DNA of 64,000 nt from Hoplostethus atlanticus (lineage: Eukaryota; Chordata; Actinopteri; Trachichthyiformes; Trachichthyidae): assembly GCA_034670405.1 (NCBI GenBank), contig JAXDDX010000024.1, forward strand, positions 3,240,501 through 3,304,500, written 5' to 3'. Within the stretch, counting starts at the first letter, position 1. Every line of letters begins with the position of its first letter. The translations under genes and the position numbers were made by a program. Positions 36,903 through 48,939 of this stretch are shown piece after piece. Under the pieces are notes generated by a model. It did not search any database and had not been told where the DNA came from. It was given only the letters and a program-made list of their open reading frames with translations.

Positions 36903-37832
36903 ATACACCGATCAGCCACAACATTGAAACCACTGACAGGTGAAGTGAATAACATTGATTATCTCGTTACAATGGCACCTGTCAAGGGGTGGGATATATT
37001 GGGAAGCAAGTGAACAGTCAGTTCTTGAAGTTGATGTGTTGGAAGCAGGAAAAATGGGCAAGCGTAAGGATCTGAGTGACTTTGACAAGGGACAAATTGT
37101 GATGGCTAGACGACTGGGTCAGAGCATCTCCAAAACGGCAGGTCTTGTGGGGTGTTCCCGCTATGCAGTGGTTAGTACCTACCAAAAGTGGTCCAAGTAA
37201 GGACAACCTGGTGAACCGGCGACAAGTTCATGGGAGCCCAAGGCTCATGCGCGTGGGGAGCGAAGGCTAGCCCGTCTAGTCCGATCCCACAGAAGAGCTA
37301 CTGTAGCACAAATTGCTGAAAAAGTTAATGCTGGCTATGATAGAAAGGTGTCAGAACACACAGTGCATCGCAGCTTGCTGCGTAAGGGGCTGCGTAGCCG
37401 CAGACCGGTCAGAGTGCCCATGTTGACCCCTGTCCACCACCGAAAGCGCCTACAATGGGCACGTCAGAACTGGACCATGGAGCAATGGAAGAAGGTGGCC
37501 TGGTCTGATGAATCACATTTTCTTTTACATCATGTGGACGGCCGGGTGCGTGTGCGTCGTGGCACCAGGATGCACTATGGGAAGAAGGCAAGCCGGCGGA
37601 GGCAGTGTGATGCTCTGGGCAATGTTCTGCTGGGAAACCTTGGGTCCTGCATTCATGTGGATGTTACTTTGACACGTACCACCTAGCTAAACATTGATGC
37701 AGACCAAGTACACCCCTTCATGGCAACGGTATTCCCTGATGGCAGTGGCCTCTTTCAGCAGGATAATGCGCCCTGCCACACTGCAAAATTCATGTTCAGG
37801 AATGGTTTGAGGAACAAACTTGGCCTCCAAAT
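36903..37832 (+). mobile_element. dead Tc1-like DNA transposon, 3'-truncated
   Basis: The left end TACACCGATCAGCCACAACA next to TA, and the following GAAGTGAATAACATTGATTA, are the terminal sequence of a widespread fish Tc1 family. A transposase follows in the same direction. The element stops soon after CTTGGCCTCCAAAT, so the C-terminal quarter of the transposase and the right terminal repeat are missing. It can no longer move by itself. Confidence 0.85.
37054..37832 (+). pseudogene. Tc1-family transposase, broken
   Basis: Starts [20 protein letters not shown] with the paired-like helix-turn-helix DNA-binding region. A TAA at 37,198 follows WSK; the next stretch is out of frame and the frame is regained near GERRLARLVRSHRRATVAQI. 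It continues through VSEHTVHRSLLRKGLRSRRP and the first catalytic Asp block (VAWSDESHF). A second shift garbles about 30 residues after RVRVRR, before HVDVTLT. Another stop (TAG, 37,684) lies where family members usually have Tyr, followed by DQVHPFMATVFPDGSGLFQQ and DNAPCHTA, the second catalytic Asp region. A small deletion removes residues after FRNGLR(N), and the C-terminus is absent. Several independent lesions show long inactivity. Confidence 0.85.
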
Positions 37833-39490
37833 ATTTATAATAATTTTTAGCGAAAGCATATCCAAAACCTTGCCCTATCCTTAACCAAATTGTTTTTGAC
37901 AATGAATGAAAGAGAGAGAGGGGAGATAAAGATACTGTATACATCGTACACATGCGCCTGTGTGTTTACGTGTCTATCGGTAGTGGTCTGGCTGGCCCCA
38001 GTAGGGTGTGTGCACTAAATGGGCGAGGAAAGCATTGGCCCCTGCTCTCCCTCAAAGACTGCATTGACTGGAACCATGAGAGCATCTCTGCAGCCAGTCA
38101 GCCTTGCACAGCTGACAATGGGCCCAGGCTAGAGGACTAGCTGAGTCAACAACCACTGGGGGAAAATGCTTCACTGCTGGTGGAATGTGTGTGAACCCAG
38201 AACCCAGAACCCACTCACAGGGACCAATACTCCACTCTTGATTGATCAGGTTGCAAATTTCTTGCATTTGCCTCACGTCTCTTTTAATTACCAGCGCCCA
38301 CAGTGCTGCGCGTATGTGTTTTGAATGTGTGCTGTTTTGTGCACTCATGTGTACGTGTGTGTGTGTCCCGGGTGAGGGGAACAGCAGAGGAAGGGGGTTG
38401 CCTCCGAATCTCAGGGTAATTAATCTCACTCAGTGAAGAGGTGCATGTTGGGACTGAGGCAGTGCATAGCTCACTGCCCCTTGCTCGTTAACCCGAACCA
38501 CCTAAGGCCAGCCTCTGGAGATTCACGGGGACCGCCCATGGTCAAAAGCGGTCAAATGTGCTCGACGAATGCTCACTCAGCCTTCCATGAAGCGCATTCT
38601 TTATCCGACGATTCGCATCACTGCTGCAAAATAATACTCGTAGGACCTGACTCAACTCTGCGAATCTGGCAAACACACAAGCGCACACATCAACACACAA
38701 AGGAACGGATGTACATCGTAGTGTAGTCACATGAGCCCAGTGTGCCACTCACACTAGCAATCCCAGGATGCACCTCTTTGACACAGTGACACACAGAAAA
38801 TCCTATGACTCACGCATTTGTGTGTGTGTGTGGAGAGAATCTGCACAAATGTTGGCTTTTGAATAATGCAGACTTCATGTGCTCTCTCTTCATTGCTGTG
38901 TTTGACCCCCATGTTGGACCTGCACCATATTATCAGTTTCTCTCGGAGCATAGCTTCATAGGTTACTCTGTATGTAAGAGGCTGTTCATTCATATGAATA
39001 ATGTAGTGTATCATAGGATGGAGGATGGTATACACACACACCCATATTCTCAGAACATCAGGGCTGTGATCTCAATATAGTTGAAGCGTATTTTTCCACC
39101 TGGTGAATTCTCATTGAAAATTCAGCAGTTATAGTTCATGCAATATTAAACTAAAACCACAATGAGCGTTGTAATGTTGGCGGATGAGTAAAGCAGATTA
39201 AGACTAAATTAAATTACTTATTACAACGGATTTATCAGATTGATGATACAAAATTGTACAGTATGTATTTATGAAATGGGGAGAATCACGTCATAGTCAG
39301 TGACTGCAAGGAAACAGGGCTTTTCAGATGCACATTTTCACTGTCGGCGTTTTTCCGCCTATGGGGCCACAGAGCCACTTCTATTAAATGCTATGAAGAT
39401 GTGCTTTTACCTAAGACCACAGAGCACGCTGCCTTCAAATTAGATTAAATGCCTAAATCACATGATCAATCATCCACAGCTTGCTGTGCC

Positions 39491-39501
39491 AAGATGGCGC
39501 C
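39491..39501 (+). promoter_or_regulatory. YY1-like motif
   Basis: AAGATGGCGCC matches the core (AANATGGCG) bound by the zinc-finger factor YY1. It is a single match with no promoter context. Confidence 0.3.
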
Positions 39502-40936
39502 GCATGCAGCTTTTCTCCTCTGTCTTAAGATGGCACAACTGCATACTGTAGCGAGGCTAGCAGTGCTGCTCTATCATTACAGCCACACAATTGGAAATCA
39601 AGGCCCTTCGTGGCTATAGCTTCTGCATATAATGGGTTATTCTTCATGTCCTATGGAAGGAAGCGTCAAGAGATAAGGAATTGAGAATAATTTTGACACT
39701 CGTGCATACAGGCAAACACAGATCCACAGTGCACAGACACACACACAGACACACACCACATGCACACAGCAGAGGCAGTGCACCACGAACACATAATGTG
39801 AGGTGATAATTGAATTTGGGAAACATTAGGAGAGAGCGGGAAGGGAAACGGCTATCCTGGGAGATACAGTCCCACAACAATGGCAGCAGACAATAAATTG
39901 CTCTACTCTTCCTCCAGGACGTATCAGCACACAGTGCTGGGCCATGCCCCTCATTTTCTGGTAAAAAAGCAGGCAAACAGCATGTCTGTGAGATGGTGTG
40001 TGTGTGATAGTGTGTGTGATGATGTGTGTGCGCGCTTCACGCACAGCTGAAGCGTGGATATCACGCCACGCCGCCGTGTGTACCTCCTCAAACACACCTG
40101 CTCCCGATGCCTCGGAGCAACGAGTTTGGCTGCAGTTAACCGCAGTCCCATATACCAGAATGTCATATTGCAGTAAGAGGATATTCACACTGACACACCA
40201 CCGAAATATTATCTCAGCTCTTACAACCTTCATTAACCTTTCATTACTTCTGCACTGAGAAAAACTTTTCTTTATTTTTATTTCAATTGACCTTTGTCTT
40301 GTCAGTGATGATTTCAGAGGTTTAAGATGGTTTCATTAGACTGTGCTGCTCTGATTGTGATGAACTATTATTAAAGATATGGCAGCTCAGCATCACAGTA
40401 ATTACATGTCTCTCCCATGTTGCCCTGGCAACACAAGAGCCCAGCAGGGGGTGTTCAGATGAGACAACCTGCATTCTTCAGTAAATCAAGCTTTTGGTCC
40501 TGCGGCCGAACCAACTTAAAAGGTGACTAGTATATTATTTAAACATGGAGTGTGCTCCTACGACAAAATGATGACAGGGGCTTTTAGTGTGAAGCAATGC
40601 AGGTTTAAAAAAAACAGCTTGACTCTCCACTTAGCTATGACTTCTTAAATCGCTGCTAACTTTTATAGGAACTAAACAGAGGACAGTTGACAGAAATACC
40701 TACTGAATTTATCAGCTGATGCTCACATCAATGTGTTAATGGCATTTTTAGCCCATCAACGAGCTTCTCTGTCCTGGAGGGCAGACAGAGGAACCAGCCC
40801 GACCTCTGTGGCTCTCTTCTTTAGCCCTTAGAGGTTGCTTTCTTTGAGACTGTTTTTGTGTAGTGGTTACAACTTCTTTGGGGTTGAGAATGCAAGGGGA
40901 TGGAGGGGGAGTGTGGAGAGGGAGGAGAAGTGAGGT

Positions 40937-40953
40937 GGGGGGGGGGGGGGGGG
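40937..40953 (+). repeat. poly-G run
   Basis: About 17 G on the + strand. Confidence 0.9.
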
Positions 40954-43190
40954 ACGAGGTGTGCTGGTGGTGAGTCGAGGAGGGGGTGCACACAATGCCC
41001 CTCTCTGTGTGTGAGGACGGGGAGGCTGGTGATGTCATGGCTGGCAGGGCCCGGGGTCCGCTGAGCTTGTGAAGGCGTGACATGCTTGAGGCAGGGAGGA
41101 GTGTTGCCGACTGTTCTGTCGGATCAGACTGTGACAGGGAGCACCTCTCTATCCTGCAGCTAGAGACAGACAGCCATCCATCTCAACAAGTCACTCAGTC
41201 CACTATTGAGGCTTGAAATCATATTAATCATAAAATAAGTGAAGAATATTTTTGGGAAAATGGGGTCAGTGGAGTGATATAAACTTGTTTCTAATGTTAA
41301 TCAACTCGTTTCAATAACTGTTCGAGTGATCTTGCTACTTGATACCATCTTGAGATTAGTCATTATTTCAAGATCTTCTCATTTATTTCAAGAGACATTC
41401 TCGTAAAAATTAGTGAAATTAGTCTTGCCTTGTTTATTGTCACAAGACAGCTAGCTAGCTAACTATCAACTCTATCATACAGCAGCAGACAGACAGGAAG
41501 GTCATTTTGCTGGTCCTCACCTGACAAAGGTCTTGGGTTTCATAGGGTAAGGCATTTGGTTCAGGGTAGCGTTGTCCATTAATGTTTAAGAGGTTAGGGA
41601 ATAAGTCAATGTAATGTCTCCGCAACGGCAGTAATAGTACTCTCTCCCCCCCTCCCTGTTCATGTGTGTGTGTGCCGATGATCTGAGTGAATGTTCCCCT
41701 CATTTTTTACCTTTTTCTCATTGCTTATTTTGTAGCTGCAAACACCTCTATTCAGTTTCTCCTGTTCATGTTCGGGGCGATACAGCAGTAACGGTTGTAG
41801 GATTTGTTTGTGGTCATAAAGAATGTGTACTCCAAATATCTGTACTGACCTCTGAAGGATTTGGACCTTTGAGACCATTTCTGCTGTAGGTAATTTGTGT
41901 GTGCGCACACAGCCATAAACTCACTGTGGGTTTACAACCGCAGCCAAAAACACACATTTCTCTAGAACTGACGAGCTTATCGGCAAGCGTTTTTTAAAGG
42001 CCTTTTAGCCGAACAAAGAGGCGCCAATCCTTCAGCTGTGGCGTTTGCCAGAACGTTATTGGCAGAGAGGTGTTTTTTCGACTGAACGTCGTTTCCTAGA
42101 AGAATGTCCTGGAGGAGGAGAGAAAGGCCTCTTTTCAGAGTGGGCCTCGCGAGTGTCGTGTAAACACACACGGAAAGAGGCTCCTTTCATTAGCTATGCT
42201 AATCTGGAGTGCACGTGACTCGCCACCGGCTCCAGGGTCCCTTCTGGCTCTGGCAGCGCTGCACTGTGTTCGCCTCAGTCTCCAAAGGCCAGGGTCCCAT
42301 CTCCTCCTTTCTGGTTCAGTGGGTTAATTTGCTGTGTGTTCCCCTTTTCCCATATAGTTAGATTCAAGAGACTGTGGGTCTGACCCCGGGTGAACTCGCT
42401 CTCTTCTCCTCACATCACTGTACGCTGTTAGGTTGTCTTGCCTCCTCTCAGTCTTACAGCTACTCAGAGTGGCAGCTTTGATAGACTGAGCGCTTTGATC
42501 GCCACCCTGTCACCTTTTGCCTCGTTGTTGCTGTGGTGGTGTAAAAAATGGATCCCGAGCCAACCCCGTGCACCGTAGTCACATATTTCCCAGACAGGTG
42601 TTGTTCATATTAACATCAACTGTCCCCATTTGTTTGTTGTTTTGTTTGTAAAGCCTTCCATGGGATGTGAGATGACTGTGGCATATGATCACCTAGTGTT
42701 CCTTTGATGAGTGTATTTTCTTCATTTAACATTACATTTATACAGCGGCTCCTCCTCCATTTCAGGGGCTGGCCATTAGAGGGTAATTACTGCAGAGTAT
42801 GTCATTTACTCCTGGAAGATGAACAGTAGCGAATGAGCCACCGTAATCAATTAATATGATCTATGAGGCCCATGGAAGGGATCTGGAATATGGATGGGAT
42901 ATTTGCTGTATCTGAGCAAGCCACGAGGTGATAATTTGAAATTCCCTTCCACCAAGGTCTCCTCTATTTTTAATGAAGCTGGCGATTAAACGCGGTGTTT
43001 CTTACACATGTAATTATGTCTATTGATTCGTCAGCATCTCAGGGAATGATATCTCATGAAATATATCCTATGCTATGATAACCTGTCTCAGTTGTAATCA
43101 TGAGAGAAAATCATTAAGAGAAAGACCCCCAGGGGAATGTGGGAAATGGTGTTTTGATGTGCGTGTCCGAGTGCGTGGACGTGCGTATGC

Positions 43191-43191
<1 letters not shown>

Positions 43192-43231
<40 letters not shown>
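43192..43231. repeat. (GT)n microsatellite
   Basis: A perfect 40-bp run about 180 bp upstream of the il1rapl1 exon acceptor. Confidence 0.95.
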
Positions 43232-43234
<3 letters not shown>

Positions 43235-43412
43235 GCTGCAGTGTTTGGGGTGTTACAGAATATCTCTCCACACTGACACTCATTCTTGTCAGCAGGGACA
43301 AGGGGCTACTTTATCTTCTCTACAAACAGTGACTGATGGCTCTCTCTTTCTCTCTCTCTCCTCCCATCCTTCCTCTCCCTCCTTCCCTCTGCCCTCATCT
43401 CGTCTCCTGCAG

Positions 43413-43514
43413 GCCGCGAGGACGGGGGGAAGATGAGACCTCCCAGCCCTCTGCTGATCCTGCTGTACGTCACGCTGTCCCAGAGTCTGAAGGTTGTCTC
43501 CAAGAGAGGCTCAG
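43413..43514 (+). CDS. il1rapl1: first coding exon of il1rapl1 (IL-1 receptor accessory protein-like 1), partial gene
   Basis: IL1RAPL1 is a single-pass synaptic membrane protein with three extracellular Ig domains and a cytoplasmic TIR domain; it acts as a trans-synaptic organiser. This exon holds only the N-terminus. A pyrimidine-rich tract (about 43,345-43,410) leads to AG at 43,411-43,412. Twenty nt of 5' UTR precede ATG at 43,433, with A at -3. The reading is MRPPSPLLILLYVTLSQSLK followed by VVSKRGS: a hydrophobic signal-peptide core LLILLYVTL, then the QSLKVV-KRGS stretch known from vertebrate IL1RAPL1 just before the first Ig domain. IL1RAPL2 as I recall it lacks the LILLY...QSLKVV pattern, so paralogue 1 is favoured; which fish copy (a or b) is unknown. 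The exon ends after TCAG at a GTACGA donor, leaving a phase-1 intron, which fits a next codon starting with G. CDS positions are 43,433-43,514. Later exons are not visible here. Identity rests on recall of the family, not on a database search. Confidence 0.85.
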
Positions 43515-43628
43515 GTACGAACGCTTTGTCTTGTTTCCTGTGCTCTTTTCCGGCTGGACGCAAATGCTGTATTTTTATATGTTTTTATGAGTGTTTTTAT
43601 GCATGTGTGTGAGCGTGTGCGGATGTAC

Positions 43629-43632
<4 letters not shown>

Positions 43633-43665
<33 letters not shown>
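43633..43665. repeat. (TG)n microsatellite
   Basis: A perfect 33-bp run about 120 bp after the il1rapl1 donor. Confidence 0.95.
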
Positions 43666-43668
<3 letters not shown>

Positions 43669-44336
43669 AAAAGATAGTGCAAAGAGGCGAAGGCCAGATA
43701 ATTGCATGGGACGTTCCTATCCTTATCTCGGTGTGAGTCATTCTCACTGGGTAGCTATCTAACGAGCTTTCTTTAGATGTGAGCTCGTCTTTTTTTTGGT
43801 CGTAGGTGAAAGGAGCACGATTACTGAAACGCTATACCTCCTAGCATTAGCTAGAATTCCCTCCTCGCAGACAGAGTGACAGCTAGTAAATGATCCATTC
43901 ACTCGGTGTCTGGGTCGCCAAGGGTTAATGCGAAACTCATTTTGGCTCTAAATGCCGGTAAATTGAGCATCAATTGTGAACAATTGCAAAGGTCAAAATA
44001 GAAAATGGAGAGAGAAAAGATTGAAGGTAGAAACTTTGCTCATGACACGAATAGATATAAAGGTGCAGGCAATCTGTTAAAAGAATGTGAAGACACCTGC
44101 CAGTGACAAGACAGGCCTTGGTGTTTTATATGGCAATTTCAAGTACTCTGATCACGTAGCTCAATATACCGGTGTGTTAAGCCTAATTGGCAATTGGCAA
44201 GCAACCATATCTCACCTAATATTTACATTAAAACAATAGTGTGTCATGCATTTCAATTATCTTCTGCCAATTTTGTTCTGCAGAGCCAGCAGTGCTGAAG
44301 AAGTCATTGCATGCATGCACAAACCTCTGTGTTTAT

Positions 44337-44338
<2 letters not shown>

Positions 44339-44371
<33 letters not shown>
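44339..44371. repeat. (GT)n microsatellite
   Basis: A run of about 33 bp. Confidence 0.95.
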
Positions 44372-44372
<1 letters not shown>

Positions 44373-44749
44373 ATGGATTATCTGTGTCCTTCTATGTGTC
44401 TGTGTGTGTGCAGCAGACATGAGTGGGCATGTCTGAGGTTTTAAAGACTGACCTTTAGCTAAAGGTTTTATACTGAAGGAAGAACGCTCGACAGACACAA
44501 AGGGCAGGAGGGCAACTTATCTATGAATAATGTGCTTCAACTGGCTGGGAAGATGCTCGGTGACACAGAATACAGACAAGCTTACCCGAACGTCTTCCAG
44601 GCTGAAACCCAGCACACCAGGAACTAAGTTAAAAAATGAGCTAAACCACATGAATGCGAGCGATGGTCCATATGACAGCTTCCAGAGATTAAACAACATA
44701 ATAAATAGATATAATCACCAAATGGATGATGTGTTTGGACCAGAGAGGA

Positions 44750-44762
44750 GGGGGGGGGGGGG
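44750..44762 (+). repeat. poly-G run
   Basis: 13 G on the + strand. Confidence 0.9.
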
Positions 44763-45326
44763 TATTCATGACCTCCCTGTCCAGCTATTTCAGCTTTCTA
44801 ACTAGTACTAATGAAAGACCGGGTCGCAGTACACTATGGATGGATGTGTTCCACGGGTCTTGTCATGTAGAAGATATTATTGCCCTTAAAAGGCTAAATG
44901 ATTTCATGGCCGTAGATTCAACTTTGTGTACGACTGGAAACAAATATCCTGAGTTTTACAAACAAAACAAAATAACACAACGTAGTTTACCTCTCGTCTA
45001 AATTCATGTCAGTGAAATCAGCCTTGTTGCTTCAGCGGGGCCCTTAAGGCCACTTAAAAAAGATCAATGGAGCCTCATTGATTGAGCATTTCAGCAGTCA
45101 GAAAATCTGTTACATTCTCATTATCTAACTAAGTGATATGACTATTTGGTTCATTTGACTGCCATACCGAGCTCTCTGTCTCCCTGCAGCACGGGGGAGG
45201 CAACACAGTGAGACACGAGTTTAATGGACTCTATTTGTTGTGTCTTTGTTCAGTTAGTGATGTGCTTACTTCATTGATTGACTGTGAATGATCAGGGTTA
45301 TATTAAGGTAGCTTGTGTAGGGCTTT

Positions 45327-45328
<2 letters not shown>

Positions 45329-45367
<39 letters not shown>

Positions 45368-45373
45368 GGGGGG
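45329..45373. repeat. (GT)n followed by poly-G
   Basis: 36 bp of GT run directly into nine G. Confidence 0.95.
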
Positions 45374-45705
45374 TTATATGTACATGTGCACGTGTGCCTA
45401 GATACGTACATATGTCAGTAGCTGTGTGGCTGTGTGCCTTGGTCTCTGGAGGACTCCCATATAGATTTGAACCAGGATAGAAGATCAGATAAGTGGGTCC
45501 TCTTGGTCCTGCGGTCAAATATCGATAGCAGTAGAGCCAATACTGCCTCCACTCTGTAGGGTCAAAGGTGACCGAGTGTCACCGGGCAGTTTGGCCACTT
45601 AATGACCTTTTGGAAAGCTCCACTCTGTCTGCCTGGAACATTATAAATGGAGGCAGAAAAGAAATCGGACAAGCTTGTGTCGAACGTGTAATCTGGAACA
45701 CTTTG

Positions 45706-45706
<1 letters not shown>

Positions 45707-45740
<34 letters not shown>
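45707..45740. repeat. (CA)n microsatellite
   Basis: A perfect 34-bp run. Confidence 0.95.
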
Positions 45741-45742
<2 letters not shown>

Positions 45743-45894
45743 TACAGATACGTATCCATGGGCATTCATATACACACACATACACACTTGCAGGTGTTCA
45801 CACATCCATACACAAGGTATCACATCCACAAGCACAGTATTGACACAAAAATATCATATTACAGTACACACAAAACAACAACAATGTTTTTCTT

Positions 45895-46045
45895 AGAAAT
45901 TGTATTTGCTATTTTACGCAGCACTACAATTTGCAGCTTTTTCTATTTAGAAATTGCAGTTGTCAATATTGCGATTTCAGTATTTTTTATTTTATTTTAT
46001 TTTATTTTATTTTATTTTTCATTAAGTGGTGCAGCCCTAACAGCA
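45895..46045 (-). mobile_element. probable non-autonomous DNA-transposon-like repeat fragment with (TTTTA)n
   Basis: Reverse-complemented, it reads TTAGGGCTGCACCACTTAAT, an A-rich tract, then ATCGCAATATTGACAACTGC and AATTTCTAAATAG. This recalls a teleost interspersed repeat that begins AGGGCTGCAAC and contains ATCGCAATATTG. The (TTTTA)n expansion at 45,983-46,019 sits inside it. Family assignment is from memory and uncertain. Confidence 0.45.
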
Positions 46046-46913
46046 CCATTTTATTTCCTCTCCGTCACCACTCTCTGACAAAGCGGACAGGATGAGGGTG
46101 AGGCGTCCGACAGGCGTGTGTTGAACATGACATGTAGTGTGTGGTGATGGTGATGAATTGGCTGAAAAGGTCTTTGGTGGGTAATTGTTTTCTGGTTCAA
46201 AGGTCTGGGACATTTGTCTTTGTGTGCTGGCGATGAAAGAGATTGAGCGTTGCAGCTCTCATGACCGCAATTAAGCGCACCTAAACATACACACCAAAAG
46301 TCAACGTTATTTGTTGGTTCTTTTTGACTACTTTTTACAGTTTATCATTTCTTTCATTTTTTATCATTTATTTTATCATTTTATCATTTTTCTGACATGA
46401 TTCAACACATAATCCAAGTTTTATAATTCTTCATGTGATTGTTTTTTTAGGATTATTCCATACTGAAATACATATCTGTTTGGTTTTACTGCTAGCTTAT
46501 TTCTGATCATTCCCTTTCTTGCTGGCTGCTCCTAAGTGGAAGGGTTATGGTGGATGTTGGTTGATCATCAGTCTCTCTGCTCTCTGCTCCACTCCATCTG
46601 TTACTGAATAGCTCTTCATCAGCAACCTGGTTCCAGGGTCTGGGGCCCCGGGGGTGGCATGTCCTCATCTTAGGGCAGAGACGGTCACCTCTTCAGGCTT
46701 TGGTGTTCCCCAGCTCAGTTGTTGCCTGGGCTGGCGGGGATCTATCCTCATACTCAGACCGCATGAACCTCGCCCCCGCAGCAAAAGAGACTTCTCACCG
46801 GGCCTTTTTTGCGAGGAGACACCGATGCCCAAGGCCGTGTAGCGATGTTAGACGCCTGGCCTTTTGACACTTTTTGAGGAAAGCTCGGTGAGAGCGAAAG
46901 AAACTTTACGATG

Positions 46914-46916
<3 letters not shown>

Positions 46917-46950
<34 letters not shown>
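46917..46950. repeat. (AG)n tract
   Basis: A perfect purine run of about 34 bp. Confidence 0.95.
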
Positions 46951-46953
<3 letters not shown>

Positions 46954-47396
46954 TTTTACTGTTCTAATGACTTGTTCGTGTTGCATTCAGTATCAGATGG
47001 GAAGTCTCTATTGTTTCCACAGTTGTGCAGGAATAGCTGTGAATTCCATTCTGTAACCTTGAATAGTTGTGAAAGCGGGATCAGCTGTGAAGGCTTGATT
47101 AGCCCTCGAGAGACAATGGATAAAGCTGCTATTCAATTGATTTTCTCTCCCACTGTCCGGACGGTATTCCCAGAGTTTGTAGCGCTCCGAAATCCTATAA
47201 TTATGCAATGTGAAGCCTGCTTGGACCTGCGTTACCCCAGTTAATGAGTTTCCCTGCGGTGGGAAGGCTGTACATGCCTCTTATTCTCTCATTCTCGCCA
47301 TGTGCTTGACACTGACCATGGTTTTAATGACCAGTCAGACTCGACAGAATTGGATATCAATTGGGGAAGATTGTTTTCGCTAGTTCTTGGTTTCCA

Positions 47397-47405
<9 letters not shown>

Positions 47406-47429
<24 letters not shown>
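47406..47429. repeat. (TG)n microsatellite
   Basis: A run of about 24 bp. Confidence 0.9.
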
Positions 47430-47898
47430 CTTGCATACACAGGTTGCATGTGACCCACATCTAGGAGTGTCTGCTCCGCTGCTGCGAATTAGTGTTTTCA
47501 CTCCGGCTGACTGCTCAATATGTCTTTTCGCCTCTGTGTGGTTGTGCGGTGGACGGACCAAGGCCGTGCTGACACTGTGAGATTTACTCCCAGGGACACT
47601 GAGGAGGTCTCCAACAGAGACAAGCTGTCAAGGTCCATTCATCAGGCTCCAATTGTCCCCGCTTTGGTCAGACCAGGCCCAGCCAGACCTGAGCAGGCCT
47701 GATCCAGCCTTGCCCCTGGAGCCCAGCCCATCGAGACCCAGACTGTAATGAGAGAAGACAGGGACTCTTTAACTGGGGTCTCAGTCTGCTTACAAACCCA
47801 ATTAACAGGTTGGAGCAGGCTGTAGGCCACGCTGAAGACTGTTAAATATTGTCTGACAGAACCTGAAACCCACTAGTCCACACCACACAGCACAATGC

Positions 47899-47901
<3 letters not shown>

Positions 47902-47938
<37 letters not shown>
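47902..47938. repeat. (GA)n tract
   Basis: A perfect purine run of about 37 bp. Confidence 0.95.
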
Positions 47939-47939
<1 letters not shown>

Positions 47940-48905
47940 ACAGTGAGGAAAGATGGACAAAATAATCAGAAAGAAAATAAAGAAGGTGATAAGTGCAGAG
48001 AGAGAGAGACATACAGAATGGAGTGGGCAAATGTGACGCTTTAGAGCAAGAGGAGGGAACATCAAGAAAGAATATAGACAGAGTCGGAAAATGGTCCATT
48101 TATGCACTCCAAATGTCATGAGAGAGCCAGACAATGCACATCACTAAACACATCCAAGGCCTGCTGAGCGGTCGGCTAGCTGGAGTAATGGCTTTTAAAC
48201 ACAGCCTGTAGGGATGAGTGAACATGCTGCAGTGGAAAGCAACACTCTTAGACAGCAGTGGGTACACTCTGCTCCACTACAAGTGTTTGGAGGAGCTTAC
48301 ACCGAGCCCAGCAGAGGCAGCGCGCTATATATATGTGGGATGTTCCAGGAGTTTCAATAGGAGAACGCCAGCGTCCTGGTTATTAGGTTTTCAGGAGGAG
48401 CGCCACCAACAGCTGACCTCGGTGTGTGTGTTTGTTTGTTCATTCGTGAAGACCGGTCGTGCAGAAGGGAAATACAGTACTCGCTGGTACACCAGGCAGT
48501 ACGGTAGACGTCCCCGAGCGTGGACAGGGTCATCGCTGCAGCCGCTGGACATTCACATACCAGGAAGTAGCTTGGTGATTGTGTAGTGGCCGAGTCAATC
48601 ACTCCAATCATGTATACCCCGCGTCCCATCCCTAGAAAGTGCACTTACACTCAGAAGTTAGCAGTGCCCTTCAGTGGATTCCTGATTGCTCCACACTCCA
48701 CACTATCTCAGACAAGAGTGACAAGTTTAATTTTAACAAGCGGAGACTCGACGACTGAGTGTGATATGTTGTACAGCACCAGCTGCGACTGCTCAGCTAA
48801 TGCAGCGCAATGCCCCATAAGCCACTGCAGTCAGCTCGCTGGCTACATACCCTGATATGACAGGGCATCGCCACCCAATGATCCCAGCAGGAGATAGCAA
48901 GAGTG

Positions 48906-48908
<3 letters not shown>

Positions 48909-48937
<29 letters not shown>
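48909..48937. repeat. (GT)n microsatellite with CG end
   Basis: A GT run ending in GCGCACGCACG. Confidence 0.9.

Positions 48938-48939
<2 letters not shown>

Larger units (their letters stand above)
37835..43340. other. non-coding stretch upstream of the il1rapl1 exon
   Basis: Probably intron (if a non-coding first exon lies upstream) or 5' flank. It contains a G run at 40,937-40,953, short CA/TG tracts, an AAGATGGCGCC motif at 39.49 kb and an AT-rich, non-repetitive block at 42.72-43.09 kb. No coding exon was seen. Confidence 0.5.
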
